Below the pieces are notes generated by a model. That model was given only the letters and a program-made list of their open reading frames with translations, did not search any database and had not been told where the DNA came from. From NCBI GenBank assembly GCA_034440615.1, contig JAOTOM010004308.1, forward strand, positions 1-64,000: 64,000 bases of DNA, written 5' to 3'. Positions 1-11,470 of the stretch are shown one piece after another (within the stretch, counting starts at the first letter, position 1; every line of letters starts with the position of its first letter). This stretch comes from Ashinkailepas kermadecensis. Taxonomy: Eukaryota > Arthropoda > Thecostraca > Neolepadidae. Both the position numbers and the translations under genes were made by a program.

Positions 1-240
1 TACATAGTGAAGGCATACAGCTATTGACATTTCGTTCATGTTCACTTCAAGACCATCGCCGACAAATTAAATATTTATTATGAACACAACATGATCAATG
101 CAATTGCTGTGTGCAAAGTCTAAAAATCAACGAGTAAAAATTGTAGAATTAGTACCTGCAGGTGAGCCGTGACATTTCTAACAACACAGCTGAGCTCTTA
201 CGTGAATGCTGAGCGCCAGTCGCAGAGTCTTGAATTCGCT
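1..240. other. Left-edge noncoding sequence
   Basis: AT-rich sequence with no convincing coding frame. The 43-bp minisatellite of segment A begins at its right end. Nothing else is recognised. Confidence 0.5.
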
Positions 241-1185
241 GTCATGGCAGGGACTGGTGGCTAACCTAAACCCTGTCGGCATTGTCATGACATAGACAAG
301 TGGCTAACCTACACCCTGTCGGCATTGTCATGACATAGACAGGTGGCTAACCTAAACCCTGTCGGAATTGTCATGACAGATACAGATGGCTAACCTAAAC
401 CCTGTCGGCATTGTCATGACAGATACAGATGGCTAACCTAAACCCTGTCGGAATTGTCATGACAGATACAGATGGCTAACCTAAACCCTGTCGGAATTGT
501 CATGACAGATACAGATGGCTAACCTAAACCCTGTCGGCATTGTCATGACAGAGACAGGTGGCTAACCTAAACACTGTCGGCATTGTCATGACAGATACAG
601 ATGGCTAACCTAAACCCTGTCGGAATTGTCATGACAGATACAGATGGCTAACTGAAACCCTGTCGGAATTGTCATGACAGATACAGATGGCTAACCTAAA
701 CCCTGTCGGAATTGTCATGACAGATACAGATGGCTAACCTAAACCCTGTCGGCATTGTCAGGACAGATACAGATGGCTAACCTAAACCCTGTCGGCATTG
801 TCATGACAGATACAGATGGCTAACCTAAACCCTGTCGGAATTGTCATGACAGATACAGATGGCTAACCTAAACCCTGTCGGAATTGTCATGACAGATACA
901 GATGGCTAACCTAAACCCTGTCGGCATTGTCATGACAGATACAGATGGCCAACCTAAACCCTGTCGGCATCGTCATGACAGATACAGATAGCTAACCTAA
1001 GACCTGTCGGAATTGTCATGACAGATACAGATGGCTAACCTAAACCCTGCCGGCATTGTCATGACAGATACAGATGGCTAACCTAATACTTGTCGGCATT
1101 GTCATGACAGAGACAGGTGGCTAACCTGAAACCTGTCGGCATTGTCATGACAGATACAGGTGGCTAACCTAAGCTCTGTCGGCAC
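241..1185. repeat. 43-bp minisatellite, about 22 copies (segment A)
   Basis: Direct tandem array with a 43-bp period. Each unit carries the segments GGCTAACCTAAACCCTGTCGG and a perfect 10-bp palindrome TGTCATGACA. Units differ by a few substitutions (for example GGCATTG versus GGAATTG). The array lies just beyond the 3' end of the minus-strand decarboxylase pseudogene, and a matching array of about 19 units lies at 27716-28560. The period is not a multiple of three, so open frames through it are not meaningful. Confidence 0.95.
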
Positions 1186-1355
1186 CAATAGCTCGCATGG
1201 TTCTACATCCATTGTCGGTGTTAATCTTTGGTGATGTTTCATATTATCACGCAATACTCTTTGGCAAACTTTCGCGGTATCTACCCGAATGTCACCCGTA
1301 TGATTTTCCATTGTGTACAAGAGTACTTCGCATAGCCCTGCCGGCCGTATGTGAT

Positions 1356-2843
1356 CTAAGGCTGCGGTGGCTCCATTTGCTCCTGGATGTGCCGCCATGA
1401 GGTGCGGACGTCGGCGGCGGTGGTGACGCGCGAGCACACCACGAACCGGATGGCGATCACGCCGCCGGCCAGCTGCGTCGACACCAAGTACACGGTCCTA
1501 GCGAGCGTCAGCCGCCGCAGCAGAGCCTCCGTACTGGCATTGCCCGGGCCGCACACGCAGGAACACAACACACCCATCGACGCCAGTGACACCATCTCGA
1601 GCCGGTCGTCCTGGCGCACGAGCGCCTCGAACTGGCGCGCAAGCGCCACGTGGCTGCGGATGTCGCGCCGTATGCCGCTGACGGCGTACAGTCGCAGCAC
1701 GAACCACAGCTTCAGTGCGCGGAAGCGGCGGCCAAACGCCAGCGACCAGTTGCGGAAGTTGGGCAGCATGTTCTCGGCCGTCTCGCTGCGCGTGGGTGCT
1801 GCGCGTGGATTTGGTACACGTCCGTGAAGACGCGCGAGTCGCGCACCCAGAGCGCGGCGAAGTCGAAGTTGACCAGCATCCACTTGTGGGCGTTGAAGCT
1901 GAAGGAAGTGACGTCGTCGATCCCGCGCATCAGATGGCGGAACTCGGGGCACACGAAGGCGGCGCCGGCGTACGCGGCGTCCACGTGCAGCCAGACGTTG
2001 TGCTGTCGACACACGAGCGCCAGCTGGTCCAGTTCGCCGAACGCGCACGTGCTGGTGGTGCCCAGCGTCGCGATGACGAACGTCGGCACGTTGCCGAGAC
2101 TGAGCTCCTGCTCGATGGCCGCCCGCGGGGTGTCGCCGCGCATCACGTGCCTGTCGTCGATGGGCAGCCGCGCAGGTGCACCGCCGTCAGACCGGCCGCC
2201 TTCGCCACGAACGGGTTGGCCTGGGTCGAGGTGCAGGCGACCAGACGCCGGAGCGCCGCCGGCTCGGCCAGCGTCGGCTGCCGCCGGCGCAGCGAGTCGA
2301 CGGCCACCGAGCGAGCCGCACTGAGCCTCGTGACCGAGCCGACAATGACGCCGCCGCCGCGACCGGAGCCCGACAGGAAGTGATCGGGCAGTGCCAGCAT
2401 GCGCGCCAGCCAGTCCATGACGGCCACCTCCAGCTCCAGACAGGTGGGCGCCGCCTCCCAGTTCAGGCCGACGCAGCTCAAGTCGTGCGTCAGCATCTCG
2501 GCCAGCAGCGCCAGCGGCGAGTTGGCCAGCGGGCCGAACGCGTGGAACTGGGACGAGTGCCAATGCGCCATGCCCGGCAGGATGACGCGCTCCACGTCGC
2601 GCATCACATCGCGCCACGAGTCAGGCTCCTCCGGCGCCTGCGGCGCACCAGCTTGGACAGGTAGCCGGGCGAGACGGACGGCAGAACGTACCGCTCGCGG
2701 ATACTGCTCTGATACTTGATAATATAGTCAATCACCTCGTAGGCGGCGGACCGGAACTCAGCGGTGTCCATGTCACGAGCGGCAGAGCTAAGCCCCGTGG
2801 GGTTCGTTCCGTCAGTGGCACATTGCAACCCGGTACGATCCAT
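1356..2843 (-). pseudogene. AADC-family (group II PLP decarboxylase) pseudogene, copy A
   Basis: On the minus strand the conceptual product follows the aromatic L-amino acid / histidine / tyrosine decarboxylase fold from end to end. It starts MDTAEFRSAAYEV (ATG at 2771, or an upstream in-frame ATG at 2843), then HWHSSQFHAF, GGGVIVGS, TLGTTSTCAFGE, LHVDAAYAGAAFVCPEFRH, the PLP-lysine motif FNAHKW, then FGRRFRALKLWFVLRLYAV and a C-terminus ending MEPPQP. These enzymes convert aromatic amino acids to amines with pyridoxal phosphate. No introns interrupt it. It is broken: the frame changes near 2640 and 2170 (each a 1-nt loss in a CCG run compared with copy B) and near 1805 (shared with copy B), and residues after GSV/AT are missing compared with the family. 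A processed or decayed copy is likely. Which decarboxylase it came from cannot be told. Confidence 0.85.
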
Positions 2844-3304
2844 TTTCTTTTCCGAGCTAACTTACACCCAGATGTCTTGTTCTCACCGCCTTCAGGGGAG
2901 TTCCTTTTCCGAAATACACAAGTGTTTGCTAGCGGCTGGCCAAAATAGTGCGAAGCGATCGGCTTCAGCTTGAACCTGATTGGTTGCTTAAATTGACCCC
3001 TGTCGTTGGCACCGCCGCACGCTGGAATATTGCCTGCTGGTACGAGTCGATGAGTTGCATGCATCGTTCCACGTGTCGATGATGACGCGCAGGAACTTCC
3101 TACGTGTCTGCCTTTGTCTTTACGCGTAGGGGACAAGGACAGTCACGATGACGAAACATCGCTTCGACAAACGGCGTGTTCATCCGATAATGATCTCTCC
3201 TGACGGAAAGGCCAGCAAGCGTGCTGCGGTTGCCGTGGTTGCCGTGGTTGCGGTGGTTGCGGTGGCACGCTCAGTTGTGGCTGGGCTCTGTAACAGTCTA
3301 TAAC

Positions 3305-3990
3305 AGTCATGTCGTTCAGTTGTGGCAGGGCCGGTGGGGCCTACACCAGTCATGTTGTTCAGTTGTGGCGGGGCCGGTGGGGCCTACACCAGTCATGTCG
3401 TTCAGTTGTGGCAGGGCCGGTGAGGCCGACACCAGTCCTGACGCTCAGTTGTGGCGGGGAAGGTGGGGCCTACACCAGTCATGTTGTTCAGTTGTGGCGG
3501 GGAAGGTGGGGCCTACACCAGTCATGTTGTTCAGTTGTGGCGGGGAAGGTGGGGCCTACACCAGTCATGTTGTTCAGTTGTGGCGGGGAAGGTGGGGCCT
3601 ACACCAATCATGTTGTTCAGTTGTGGCGGGGAAGGTGGGGCCTACACCAGTCATGTTGTTCAGTTGTGGCGGGGAAGGTGGGGCCTACACCAGTCATGTT
3701 GTTCAGTTGTGGCAGGGAAGGTGGGGCCTACACCAGTCATGTTGTTCAGTTGTGGCGGGGAAGGTGGGGCCTACACCAGTCATGTTGTTCAGTTGTGGCG
3801 GGGAAGGTGGGGCCTACACCAGTCATGCAGTTCAGTTGTGGCAGGGAAGGTGAGGCCTACACCAGTCATGTTGTTCAGTTGTGGCAGGGAAGGTGAGGCC
3901 TACACCAGTCATGCTGTTCAGTTGTGGCAGGGAAGGTGAGGCCGACACCAGTCCTGACGCTCAGTTGTGGCAGGGCCGGCGGAGCCTACA
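3305..3990. repeat. Second 43-bp minisatellite, about 15 copies (segment A)
   Basis: Tandem array with a 43-bp period whose units contain TTCAGTTGTGGC, GGGGCCTACACCAGTCATG and a GC-rich linker. It lies upstream of the decarboxylase pseudogene. The matching array in segment B (30683-30900) has only about five units, so this locus has changed length since the duplication. Confidence 0.95.
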
Positions 3991-4039
3991 CACTGCGCAT
4001 TAGATCAAGCGGCGGTGCCTACACACTACACACTAGATC

Positions 4040-4470
4040 AAACGAGAAATTTTGAGATTTTTACCACGCAACTCTAAATTTCCCGCGCGGTTCGTGTGCC
4101 GGAAACTTTCTCTGTTCCATCACATTTTTTGTGTTACCGCCCCCTATAAAAAGACCTAGATGCGCCACCGCCCCTGCCGTCGACGTCAGCAGACGTATTA
4201 TTATATAATTATATATTTAAGATATATTTAATTATTTAATATTACACATATATATGTATTGCATAAATATAGTTTTCTACGACAATTGTATCACTGTTGT
4301 CATAGATATATAATGTTACATGCGCAATATATTCATGAATAATGGAATAACATAATAAACCAGAGGCAAACATCCCAAATGCTCTATTGCAATAGGCTTT
4401 ATTTTGTATCTCTTGCGTTGGCCTTGTCAGCCGGAACACAATTAAGAACCGTTATCCACCACTTTATTCG
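4040..4470 (+). promoter_or_regulatory. Possible promoter or LTR-like stretch with TATA box
   Basis: A TATA box (TATAAAAAG, 4145-4153) sits downstream of a GC-rich stretch, and an AATAAA lies about 200 bp further on. The same arrangement is kept in segment B (TATAAAAG at 31052). It could be a solo LTR or a degenerate promoter. No linked coding sequence is recognised. Confidence 0.25.
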
Positions 4471-4502
4471 TCTGGAGGTGGAGACTCATATATGCATAAA
4501 TA

Positions 4503-4504
4503 TT

Positions 4505-4590
<86 letters not shown>
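4503..4590. repeat. (TA)n microsatellite
   Basis: Nearly pure TA dinucleotide run. The long frames reading IYIYIY through it come from the repeat alone. The counterpart in segment B (31490-31740) is about three times longer. Confidence 0.95.
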
Positions 4591-4596
<6 letters not shown>

Positions 4597-4659
4597 CATA
4601 TACATATATTTTTATATGTATATATATGTATATGTATATTATGGTGTTTCAAAAATTAA

Positions 4660-7340
4660 TACTTAGAAATTATAGTGGGATCGTCTATCGTTTGGTAACG
4701 TTGGATGAGGAAACTTCAAATATAAAATTTCGTTCGAATTGAAGAATATTTAGGTGTCCGGCAAGTCCATTAAAGTTTCTCCTATGTAACGGGCCGGCAC
4801 CTCGTTCGATGTAAAATTTCGTTCGAATTGAAGAATATTTAGGGGTCCGGCAGGTCCATCAAAGTTTCTCCTATGTAACTAGCCGGCACCTCGTTTAAAT
4901 CTCGATGTCTACACGCTTCACAAAAGTGTTTTTGCGCTGCAATTAGATGTGTTTTTTGGAACATTTGAGACTTCAGATAGCAAAATATAGTGGAACAACA
5001 TGTTGTTAGTCATGATGGACCGCTTAATTTGACTACATATACCCTCATTCGGGTATTCCAGGTCGCTGTCTGCGAGACGTTGACAATAAATTTTGAACTG
5101 CTGAGGAGTGTTTCCCGTTTTCTGATTCCTGGCTTCTTTTGTGCACTGAGTAACGTAGAAGCGCGTAACAAAGTGTGACAAGTAAATTAGATACGTACAT
5201 TATGGGAGGGGAGTGTCACCATCTTTTGCTCTCCCCGTTGGTGGACGAGGAACACACGGTCATTCTCAATCGTGATCATTTTCAACGCATCGTCATGGAA
5301 GATGTTGAATAGCTTCGACAACTCTCCCTCGAGGCGCTCCTTCAGCCGGGAAAGGCGCCACTCCGGAAAGTTTTGAGTGCACCTTCCCCCCACCCCCTCG
5401 AAGTTTTCAGGAAAGAAAAATGCTCCACGTACATTCGCAGGGGTTACACATTTATGTTTTTCCTAGATAGCAGAATAAAGTGGCCCAAATCCGGAGAGAC
5501 ATTGGTATTTGGGGGTATCCTTGGTTGATCGACCCAGTGTTGAGCCTCCCTACTGATCCTACGATCCTACTCCCCTGCCTCAAGAGGACCATTTTGAGTC
5601 AGCAACGACGTGATGATGATAATGATACTATAATGCCAGATGGTTGGGGTCAGGCGAAGGGCAAGCGTTTTGGAATTGTCCCACCTTCCTCAATTTTTCT
5701 TAACAAGTCCGGGTTAGACAGCTACGTTTCCTCAATGGAGCCCATTTTATTTATTTTTGCTTAGCAGTATTAGTGACAACTTAATTTTCCTCTGGAACAA
5801 TGTAGAAATTGATACAATTAACCCGCTCTCCCCTACCTATCACTAAATCATCCAAATCGCAGCGACGGCACGCGGCCAGCCTACGGTTATATGCGGAGAC
5901 ATTAAGAATGATTCGACATTAAATAAATTCCAGCGAGTGGACAACGATTCCAGCCCGCCAGCGTAATCTTCCAATCAATACGGCGTGAAAAGAAATCGGC
6001 CATTATTGCCAAAAACTCCGTCTAAATTCGAAATTGAATCAAGCACAAGCCTGCGTAGGGTGCCCGGTGTAGGCAGCAAGCCGCCCCTGACCGGAGGCGT
6101 TTCATCCACCATGCGAGGAAATACGAACCTTGCAACGTGGTTGGCAAACGTGCTTTGTTATTTTTTTTACATTCCCAAGCGCCAGGCGCCCAACACGAGT
6201 GGCAGCCGACAACAGATCGACGCGGCGTCGATTCGGCCCGGCGACGTTACCTGACGTGAGACTCATGGCCCTGGTGGAGCGATCTGTGATGAGCTTAAAC
6301 GTTTGATCTGTTACTACCTGATCTAATTTGTAGTGAAACCGGCCACGCCCCCTAAACGTCCCAAAATCAGGGGAAAATGTACATACGTGATCCTGAATTT
6401 GAAGCAAAATCCAAGCAACTTTATAGGAAAAAGTGTATAGTAAGCATACCTTAGGCCAAAATCACGCGAATGGCTCATCCTATGGTTGCAAGGTTTGCAT
6501 GATTGCATCCAAACTGTACATAGCTGGACATGCGCACACCATACTCATACAGCACATGTATATTACCGACATGCGACATCGAAAGCTGATTTGAAGACAA
6601 TTGGAGCTGATGGATATCTTGAGAACATCACTGAAATGCTCCCGTGTCGTAGAAAATTGTAAAAGAACGCACGCTGATACTATCAAGGAACATTTTCCGA
6701 ATCAATTACCGTTCATTTTGAGTAAAAAGACGTTACAGGTGCGCACCCAGGAGAGGGTAGGGGTACCGGCGAACACGAAGCTGATGAGATTGGTCCGGCC
6801 ACCACTGCTCAAGCATGCCAGCATTTAGTGATATGTGACGGCACTGGAACTGGCAGCATCAGCTGGATGGGCCCATGAGGAACCGTGTTAAATGACCAAA
6901 TCTGAGACCCTATGCCATATTTACTATGCGGTTAATCAGAGACCAACCCGGGGACTTAAGGGGTGGGCAGCGCGAGAAGAGAGTAAAGTAGTGAATACCT
7001 ATCCCACACAGCATTCAGACCATTTAGAGCGTTCAGACTATTCAGACCAATAAAAACATGCTCTACAGAGCACAAAATACCAGTTATATTTTATCTTAAA
7101 TCGCAATACATCAGCAATATATCGGTATGGTAGCCCGATCACCAACATCCGGTGATGTAATGGAGACGTTCATCAGCAGCGGCAGCGTACAGCCTGTGAA
7201 GAACGGGTCCGGAGATCACATGCTGCTGACAAAGGTAAATGCAACACGATGGTCCGAGAAGCCATCCCAACGCAGGATTTACCGACGGTAATCTAGCATC
7301 TTCGCGCGCATATTAAGCCCCTCGCCGGTTTCGGCAGCCA
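4660..7340. other. Anonymous duplicated stretch, no recognised gene
   Basis: Present in both segments (B: about 31790-34570). It contains a two-unit tandem repeat of roughly 90 bp at about 4725-4905. Several short frames occur (for example 5480-5764) but are shortened by stops or indels in the other copy, so coding is not supported. One small candidate exon is noted at 7128-7235. Confidence 0.5.
7128..7235 (+). other. Small open segment ending at GTAAAT, possible orphan exon
   Basis: An ATG opens a 36-codon frame ending LLTK immediately before GTAAAT, a fair splice donor. The counterpart in segment B (34361-34468) keeps the frame with two substitutions that change residues. No family is recognised and no partner exon is found, so this may be chance. 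Confidence 0.15.
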
Positions 7341-7364
7341 TATTATACTTGCACATATACGCGG

Positions 7365-7370
<6 letters not shown>

Positions 7371-7440
<70 letters not shown>
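7371..7440. repeat. (TA)n microsatellite
   Basis: TA run matched in segment B at 34605-34672. Flanking sequence is unique to the duplicated segment. Confidence 0.95.
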
Positions 7441-7443
<3 letters not shown>

Positions 7444-7835
7444 ACATATACAGCCGTCAGTTTTCGCTGTCGGGCACATTACCCTCCACGTCTTTTTGGA
7501 AGTAACCAAAAGCATCCCACTAATCAGCACGCGACTGCGGGACTCTGAGAAGCCTAGCTTGTATAGACAGACGACAATCGTTGGTATGGACATTGGAAAC
7601 CGAGGCGGGGGAGGAGAGATTTGTGATCCCCTGGTTTTCCTGAGTAACTCCGGAATTAATACCGAAGGGAGACTGGAGCATCCAAGAACCCTACATGAAT
7701 ATGGAAGATACATGAGCAGAAAATTAGCTTCAGGTCATTTATGGTTGTGACTGTGGCGTCAATGCAATTACGGCTGGGGATTCGGGCGTGTGAGCCTTAC
7801 CTTAGTAGTTCACGCATACTTTCAGCCGCGTGGGA

Positions 7836-7837
<2 letters not shown>

Positions 7838-7887
<50 letters not shown>

Positions 7888-7893
7888 TATATA

Positions 7894-7942
<49 letters not shown>
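7838..7942. repeat. (AC)n-(TA)n compound microsatellite, site of lineage-specific insertion
   Basis: An AC run followed by TA runs. In segment B the equivalent compound microsatellite is at about 35077-35190. Homology between the segments breaks here: a foldback element follows in A, a Penelope-like element in B. Confidence 0.9.
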
Positions 7943-7945
<3 letters not shown>

Positions 7946-9452
7946 ATAAAGTCATAAAGTATTTAGGCTTAATAAGAGCCACAGGGGCCCATCTGTGTTA
8001 AGCCTATCTAGAAAAGGTACTAGAAATGTACATACTCTGACCCCAATCAATCCCTTATCCCTAGGAAGCTATATACCCCAGCCTATTTAGCACCACTTAC
8101 TTGCTACCGCATAACACCCTCAACAATCACAAGCTCCTCCCAGCATACCTATCGTGCCACCATAGACAATCTCATCAGCATCACATCCCGAAGGAAGGTG
8201 CCGAATCCACTGCTAGGCACACCCCACACAACTTCATAAAGCGTTCAGACTTAATAAGAGACTCACTTGCTATTGCATAATACACTCAGCAATTACAAAC
8301 TCCTCCCATCATACCCATTGTGCTACCATAGACAATCTCATCAGTATCACATCCCGAAGGAAGGTGCTGAATCCACTGCTAGGTACACCCTATATAAAGT
8401 TATAAAGCGTTTAGACTTAATAAGAGACTCACTTGCTATTGCATAACACACTCAACAATTACGAACTCCTCCGAACTCCCATCTCCTCCCTGTCGATCAA
8501 CCCTCCCTGGAATACTGGAATGGTTAATGGTATAGGCAACCTGGAATATGAGGAAAGACTGAAGAAATTGAACATGTTTTCACTTAGATATAGAAGGCTG
8601 AGAGGAGATCTCATCGAGGTTTTTAAATTTGTTCATGGTCAGGAACAGGGATATCTCAGGGAAATGTTTGAATTTAACAGAAATGATGCAATTAGAGGTC
8701 ATCAATTCAAAATTAAAGTTAATCACAGCAGGACAAGGTTAAGACAGTCTTTCTTCACCAACAGGGTAGTAGAACACTGGAACCAGCTGCCAGGAACCAT
8801 TGTCAGTAGCAACACACTGAACATCTTTAAAAACGGCATAGACAATCATTATAAGAATAGGGGGATTGTTTTTCTGTATTCCAGGGAAGGTTGATCGACA
8901 GGGAGGAGTGGGAGTTGGGAGGAGTTTGTTTATTGTTGACTGTGTTATGAAATAGCAAGTGAGTCTCTTATTAAGTCTAAATGCTTTATAACTTTATATA
9001 GGGTGTACCTAGCAGTGGATTCAGCACCTTCCTTCGGGATGTGATACTGATGAGATTGTCTATGGTAGCACAATGGGTATGATGGGAGGAGTTTGTAATT
9101 GTCGAGTGTATTATGCAATAGCAAGTGAGTCTCTTATTAAGTCTGAACGCTTTATGAATTTATGTGGGATGTGCCTAGCAGTGGATTCGGCACCTTCCTT
9201 CGGGATGTGATGCTGATGAGGTTGTCTATGGTGGCACGATGGGTGTGATGGGAGGAGCTTGTGATTATTGAGGGTGTTAGGCGGTAGCAAGTGAGTGGTG
9301 TTAGATGGGCTGGGATATATAGCTTCCTAGGAACTTGGGATAAGGGATTGATTGGGGTGGGAGTATGTACATTCTAGTACCTTTTCTAGATAGGCTTAAC
9401 CCAGATGGGCCCCTGTGGCTCTTATTAAGCCTTAATACTTTATGACTTTTAT
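7946..9452. mobile_element. Foldback element with about 560-bp inverted arms
   Basis: The left arm (about 7946-8508) and right arm (about 8880-9452) are reverse complements over nearly their whole length, from the outer CATAAAGTATT / AATACTTTATG ends to inner GTCGATCAACC / GGTTGATCGAC. Each arm holds two tandem sub-repeats of roughly 185 bp containing ATCACATCCCGAAGGAAGG. The core carries a LINE 3' fragment rather than a transposase, so this is nonautonomous. An arm fragment of the same family lies at 38284-38400. Confidence 0.85.
8515..8894 (+). pseudogene. LINE reverse transcriptase C-terminal fragment, copy 1
   Basis: The frame contains YEERLKKLNMFSLRYRRLRG, then DLIEVFKFVHG, and FFTNRVVEHWNQLP followed by an FKNGID stretch. 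This order is typical of the region after the reverse transcriptase palm in jockey/CR1-type non-LTR retrotransposons. The catalytic domain is absent. It lies between the arms of the foldback element. A second copy on the opposite strand (9470-10285) has the same 5' boundary, which suggests a reused unit of about 380 bp. Confidence 0.75.
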
Positions 9453-9469
9453 GACTTTTAATACGGAAA

Positions 9470-10285
9470 AACAAGCCCCCTATTCTTATAATGATTGTCT
9501 ATACCGTTTTTAAAGATGTTCATTGTGTTGCTACTTACAATGGTTCCTGGCAGCCGGTTCCAGTGTTCTACTACCCTGTTGGCAGTGGCCCAACCAGGAT
9601 TTCAGTTCGGGGGGGGGGGCCAGGGTTGGAGAGCGGGCCCCCTCGCAAGCGGGCCCCCCTCATGTTTTAAAAAAGTCTGCGGAAAACATGCACTTACTTT
9701 TGAGCGAGCCCCTATGTTTGTAAAACTTCGCAGAAATAAAAACACTTTTCCTTTACGTGCCCCTGGTTCTAAGCGGGCTATTGGTTCAATGCGGGCCCCT
9801 GAATCAAAATGGGCCCCGGTTCGAGGCGGGCCCTGGTTAAAACGGGCCCCCAGATTTTCAGTTGGTTCAAAGGGCCCCTGATTCGAGCCACAGATCCGCT
9901 TCGCGGGCCCCTAGCCAGGGTTCTGAGTAGGGTGGCCCACTCAGAGCCAGGGGCCCGCTTCGCGGGCACCTGGCTCGGAGCGGGCCCCAAAAAAAATTCG
10001 GGGGGGACCATGGCCCCTTCCCCCCCCCTGGTTGCGCTACTGCCTGTTGGTGAAGAAAGGCTGTCTTAACCTTGTCCTGCTGTGATTAACTTTAATTTTG
10101 AATTGATGACCTCTAATTGCATCATTTCTGTTAAATTCAAACATTACCCTGAGATATCTCTGTTCCTGACCATGAACAAATTTAAAAACCTCGATCAGAT
10201 CTCCTCTCAGCCTTCTATATCTAAGTGAAAACATATTCAACTTCTTCAATCTTTCCTCATATGCCAGGTTGCCTATGCCATTAAC
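9470..10285 (-). pseudogene. LINE reverse transcriptase C-terminal fragment, copy 2, split by a MITE
   Basis: Reverse-strand copy of the fragment at 8515-8894, with RLRGDLIEVFKFVHG still readable at 10037-10249. It is interrupted at 9583-10042 by a hAT-like MITE. Its 5' boundary (GGTTAATGG just before the homologous segment) coincides with that of copy 1. Confidence 0.75.
9583..10042. mobile_element. hAT-like MITE, 460 bp, with 8-bp TSD
   Basis: Terminal inverted repeats read CAGTGGCCCAACCAGG and CCTGGTTGCGCTACTG. The element is flanked by an exact 8-bp duplication, CCTGTTGG (9575-9582 and 10043-10050). The uninterrupted target is visible on the opposite strand of LINE copy 1 near 8760. An 8-bp duplication with CAGTGGCG-like ends is the hAT superfamily signature. 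The interior is GC-rich, made of GGGCCC-containing repeats, with no transposase. Confidence 0.9.
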
Positions 10286-10347
10286 CTATATGGTATAGGC
10301 ATATATACCATACGAATGCCTATACCCATATATGTACATATGAATAA

Positions 10348-10422
<75 letters not shown>
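10348..10422. repeat. (TA)n microsatellite
   Basis: TA run followed by a short TG run. It corresponds to the TA array at 36420-36505 in segment B. Confidence 0.95.
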
Positions 10423-10431
<9 letters not shown>

Positions 10432-10443
10432 ATATACACATTT

Positions 10444-11470
10444 ACCTATATAGGTACCTAAAGCGCAAACTGAGAACAACGGCGACAACTACACCAGCGT
10501 ACCCACCTGCCTTCACCCCGACCCCGACTGGCATAACCACAAGATTGCGTGTTAAAAAAATAGAACAGCGATTGCCCGCGGCCCGCCACTGTTACTTACG
10601 CAGGAAAAGTCACGGGTATCGAAATACTAACAGAAAAAATCGACCTCTTTCACGTCCTCATTTCCGGTCGCACTGTATATATATATATCTTCATAGGAAA
10701 CTTTAGTAAAAATGCCCACTAAACTTCTGGAAGTTTAGTAAATATTCATACGAAACTCACTTCCCCTCTTAGTAAATATACCTACGAAACCTTCTCGAGG
10801 ATGTGTTGGCCAGTGACATGTGATGTAGCCAGTGATGCCAGATGGCTGACGCCTTTGAAGGTAAAAGAGCAACTAGGGCGAGTAGGCGTTGTTTTGCTTA
10901 TGTGAATGAGGAACACAACATTGGTATGGACTGGCATGCTATGGGAAAGTGAGTAAAATAAGCTGTCAGAACATTCTTCAAAAACGAAAATGTGTTTTTA
11001 TATCTTGTATCACTTGAAATGTTTTGTGCAGTGGGTAACTGAAAAGAAACAACTATAATATCACCACATATGGTTGCACTCTGCACCACAATTACCCACT
11101 GCACGGTGCAGTGGGTAATTGAAAAGAAACTGAACTATAATATCACCACATATGGTTGCACTCATATGCTATATGGTATATATCACCTTGGTTGCACTCT
11201 TCACCACATATGTCTCGTCTGCGTAATTTATGCACAGATTGAACATAAGTCATAATCTTATTGCCATTGCAGTACCGTTTCTCTTTTTTGGGCCTTGGCG
11301 TGTTATTCAGTGGGAATTCCCTGGTACTTTGATGGGAGTGAATGTGATGGTATCTTAACCGTGATCGTAGATACCTATTTGTGCATATTTACATAATGGC
11401 TTTGTGGCGTCGTTTAAGGTAAGCACCGTTATCTTATCAATGATGACCTGTATACGGCGATGGGAGATGT
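10444..11470. other. Right end of segment A, no recognised gene
   Basis: Matches about 36635-38284. It contains a family of short motifs of the form TTTAGTAAATAT / CCTACTAAA around 10690-10790, which also occurs at 12340-12450 in reverse orientation and twice in segment B. It holds the empty target GTATGGAC (10924-10931) of the MITE at 37380. A near-duplicate segment around GTGCAGTGGGTAA is repeated at 11028-11120. No coding sequence is seen. Confidence 0.6.

Larger units (their letters stand above)
297..11470. repeat. Segmental duplication, copy A
   Basis: This segment matches 27717-38284 in direct orientation, unit by unit: 43-bp minisatellite, AADC-like pseudogene, second 43-bp minisatellite, TATA-containing stretch, TA microsatellites, and an anonymous region up to the sequence around 11465. 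Identity is high by eye, with mostly scattered single-base changes. The offset between copies shifts stepwise (about 27,380 at 1.2-2.8 kb, 26,920 at 4.4 kb, 27,233 at 7.3 kb, 26,190 at 10.4 kb), as expected from repeat-number changes and TE insertions. Copy A alone contains the foldback/LINE/hAT cluster at about 7945-10285. Alternative: an assembly haplotype placed twice, which read depth would decide. Confidence 0.9.

Noticed and set aside
241..1185. CRISPR array
   Set aside because: Units are contiguous tandem repeats with no unique spacers, in a eukaryotic context.
3221..3939. Plus-strand frames with VVQLWRGRWGLHQSC repeats
   Set aside because: 43-bp tandem repeat; three frames are open because three units make 129 bp.
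4379..4666. IYIYIY-rich small proteins at all TA microsatellites
   Set aside because: TA repeats are open in some frame on both strands; there is no coding signal.
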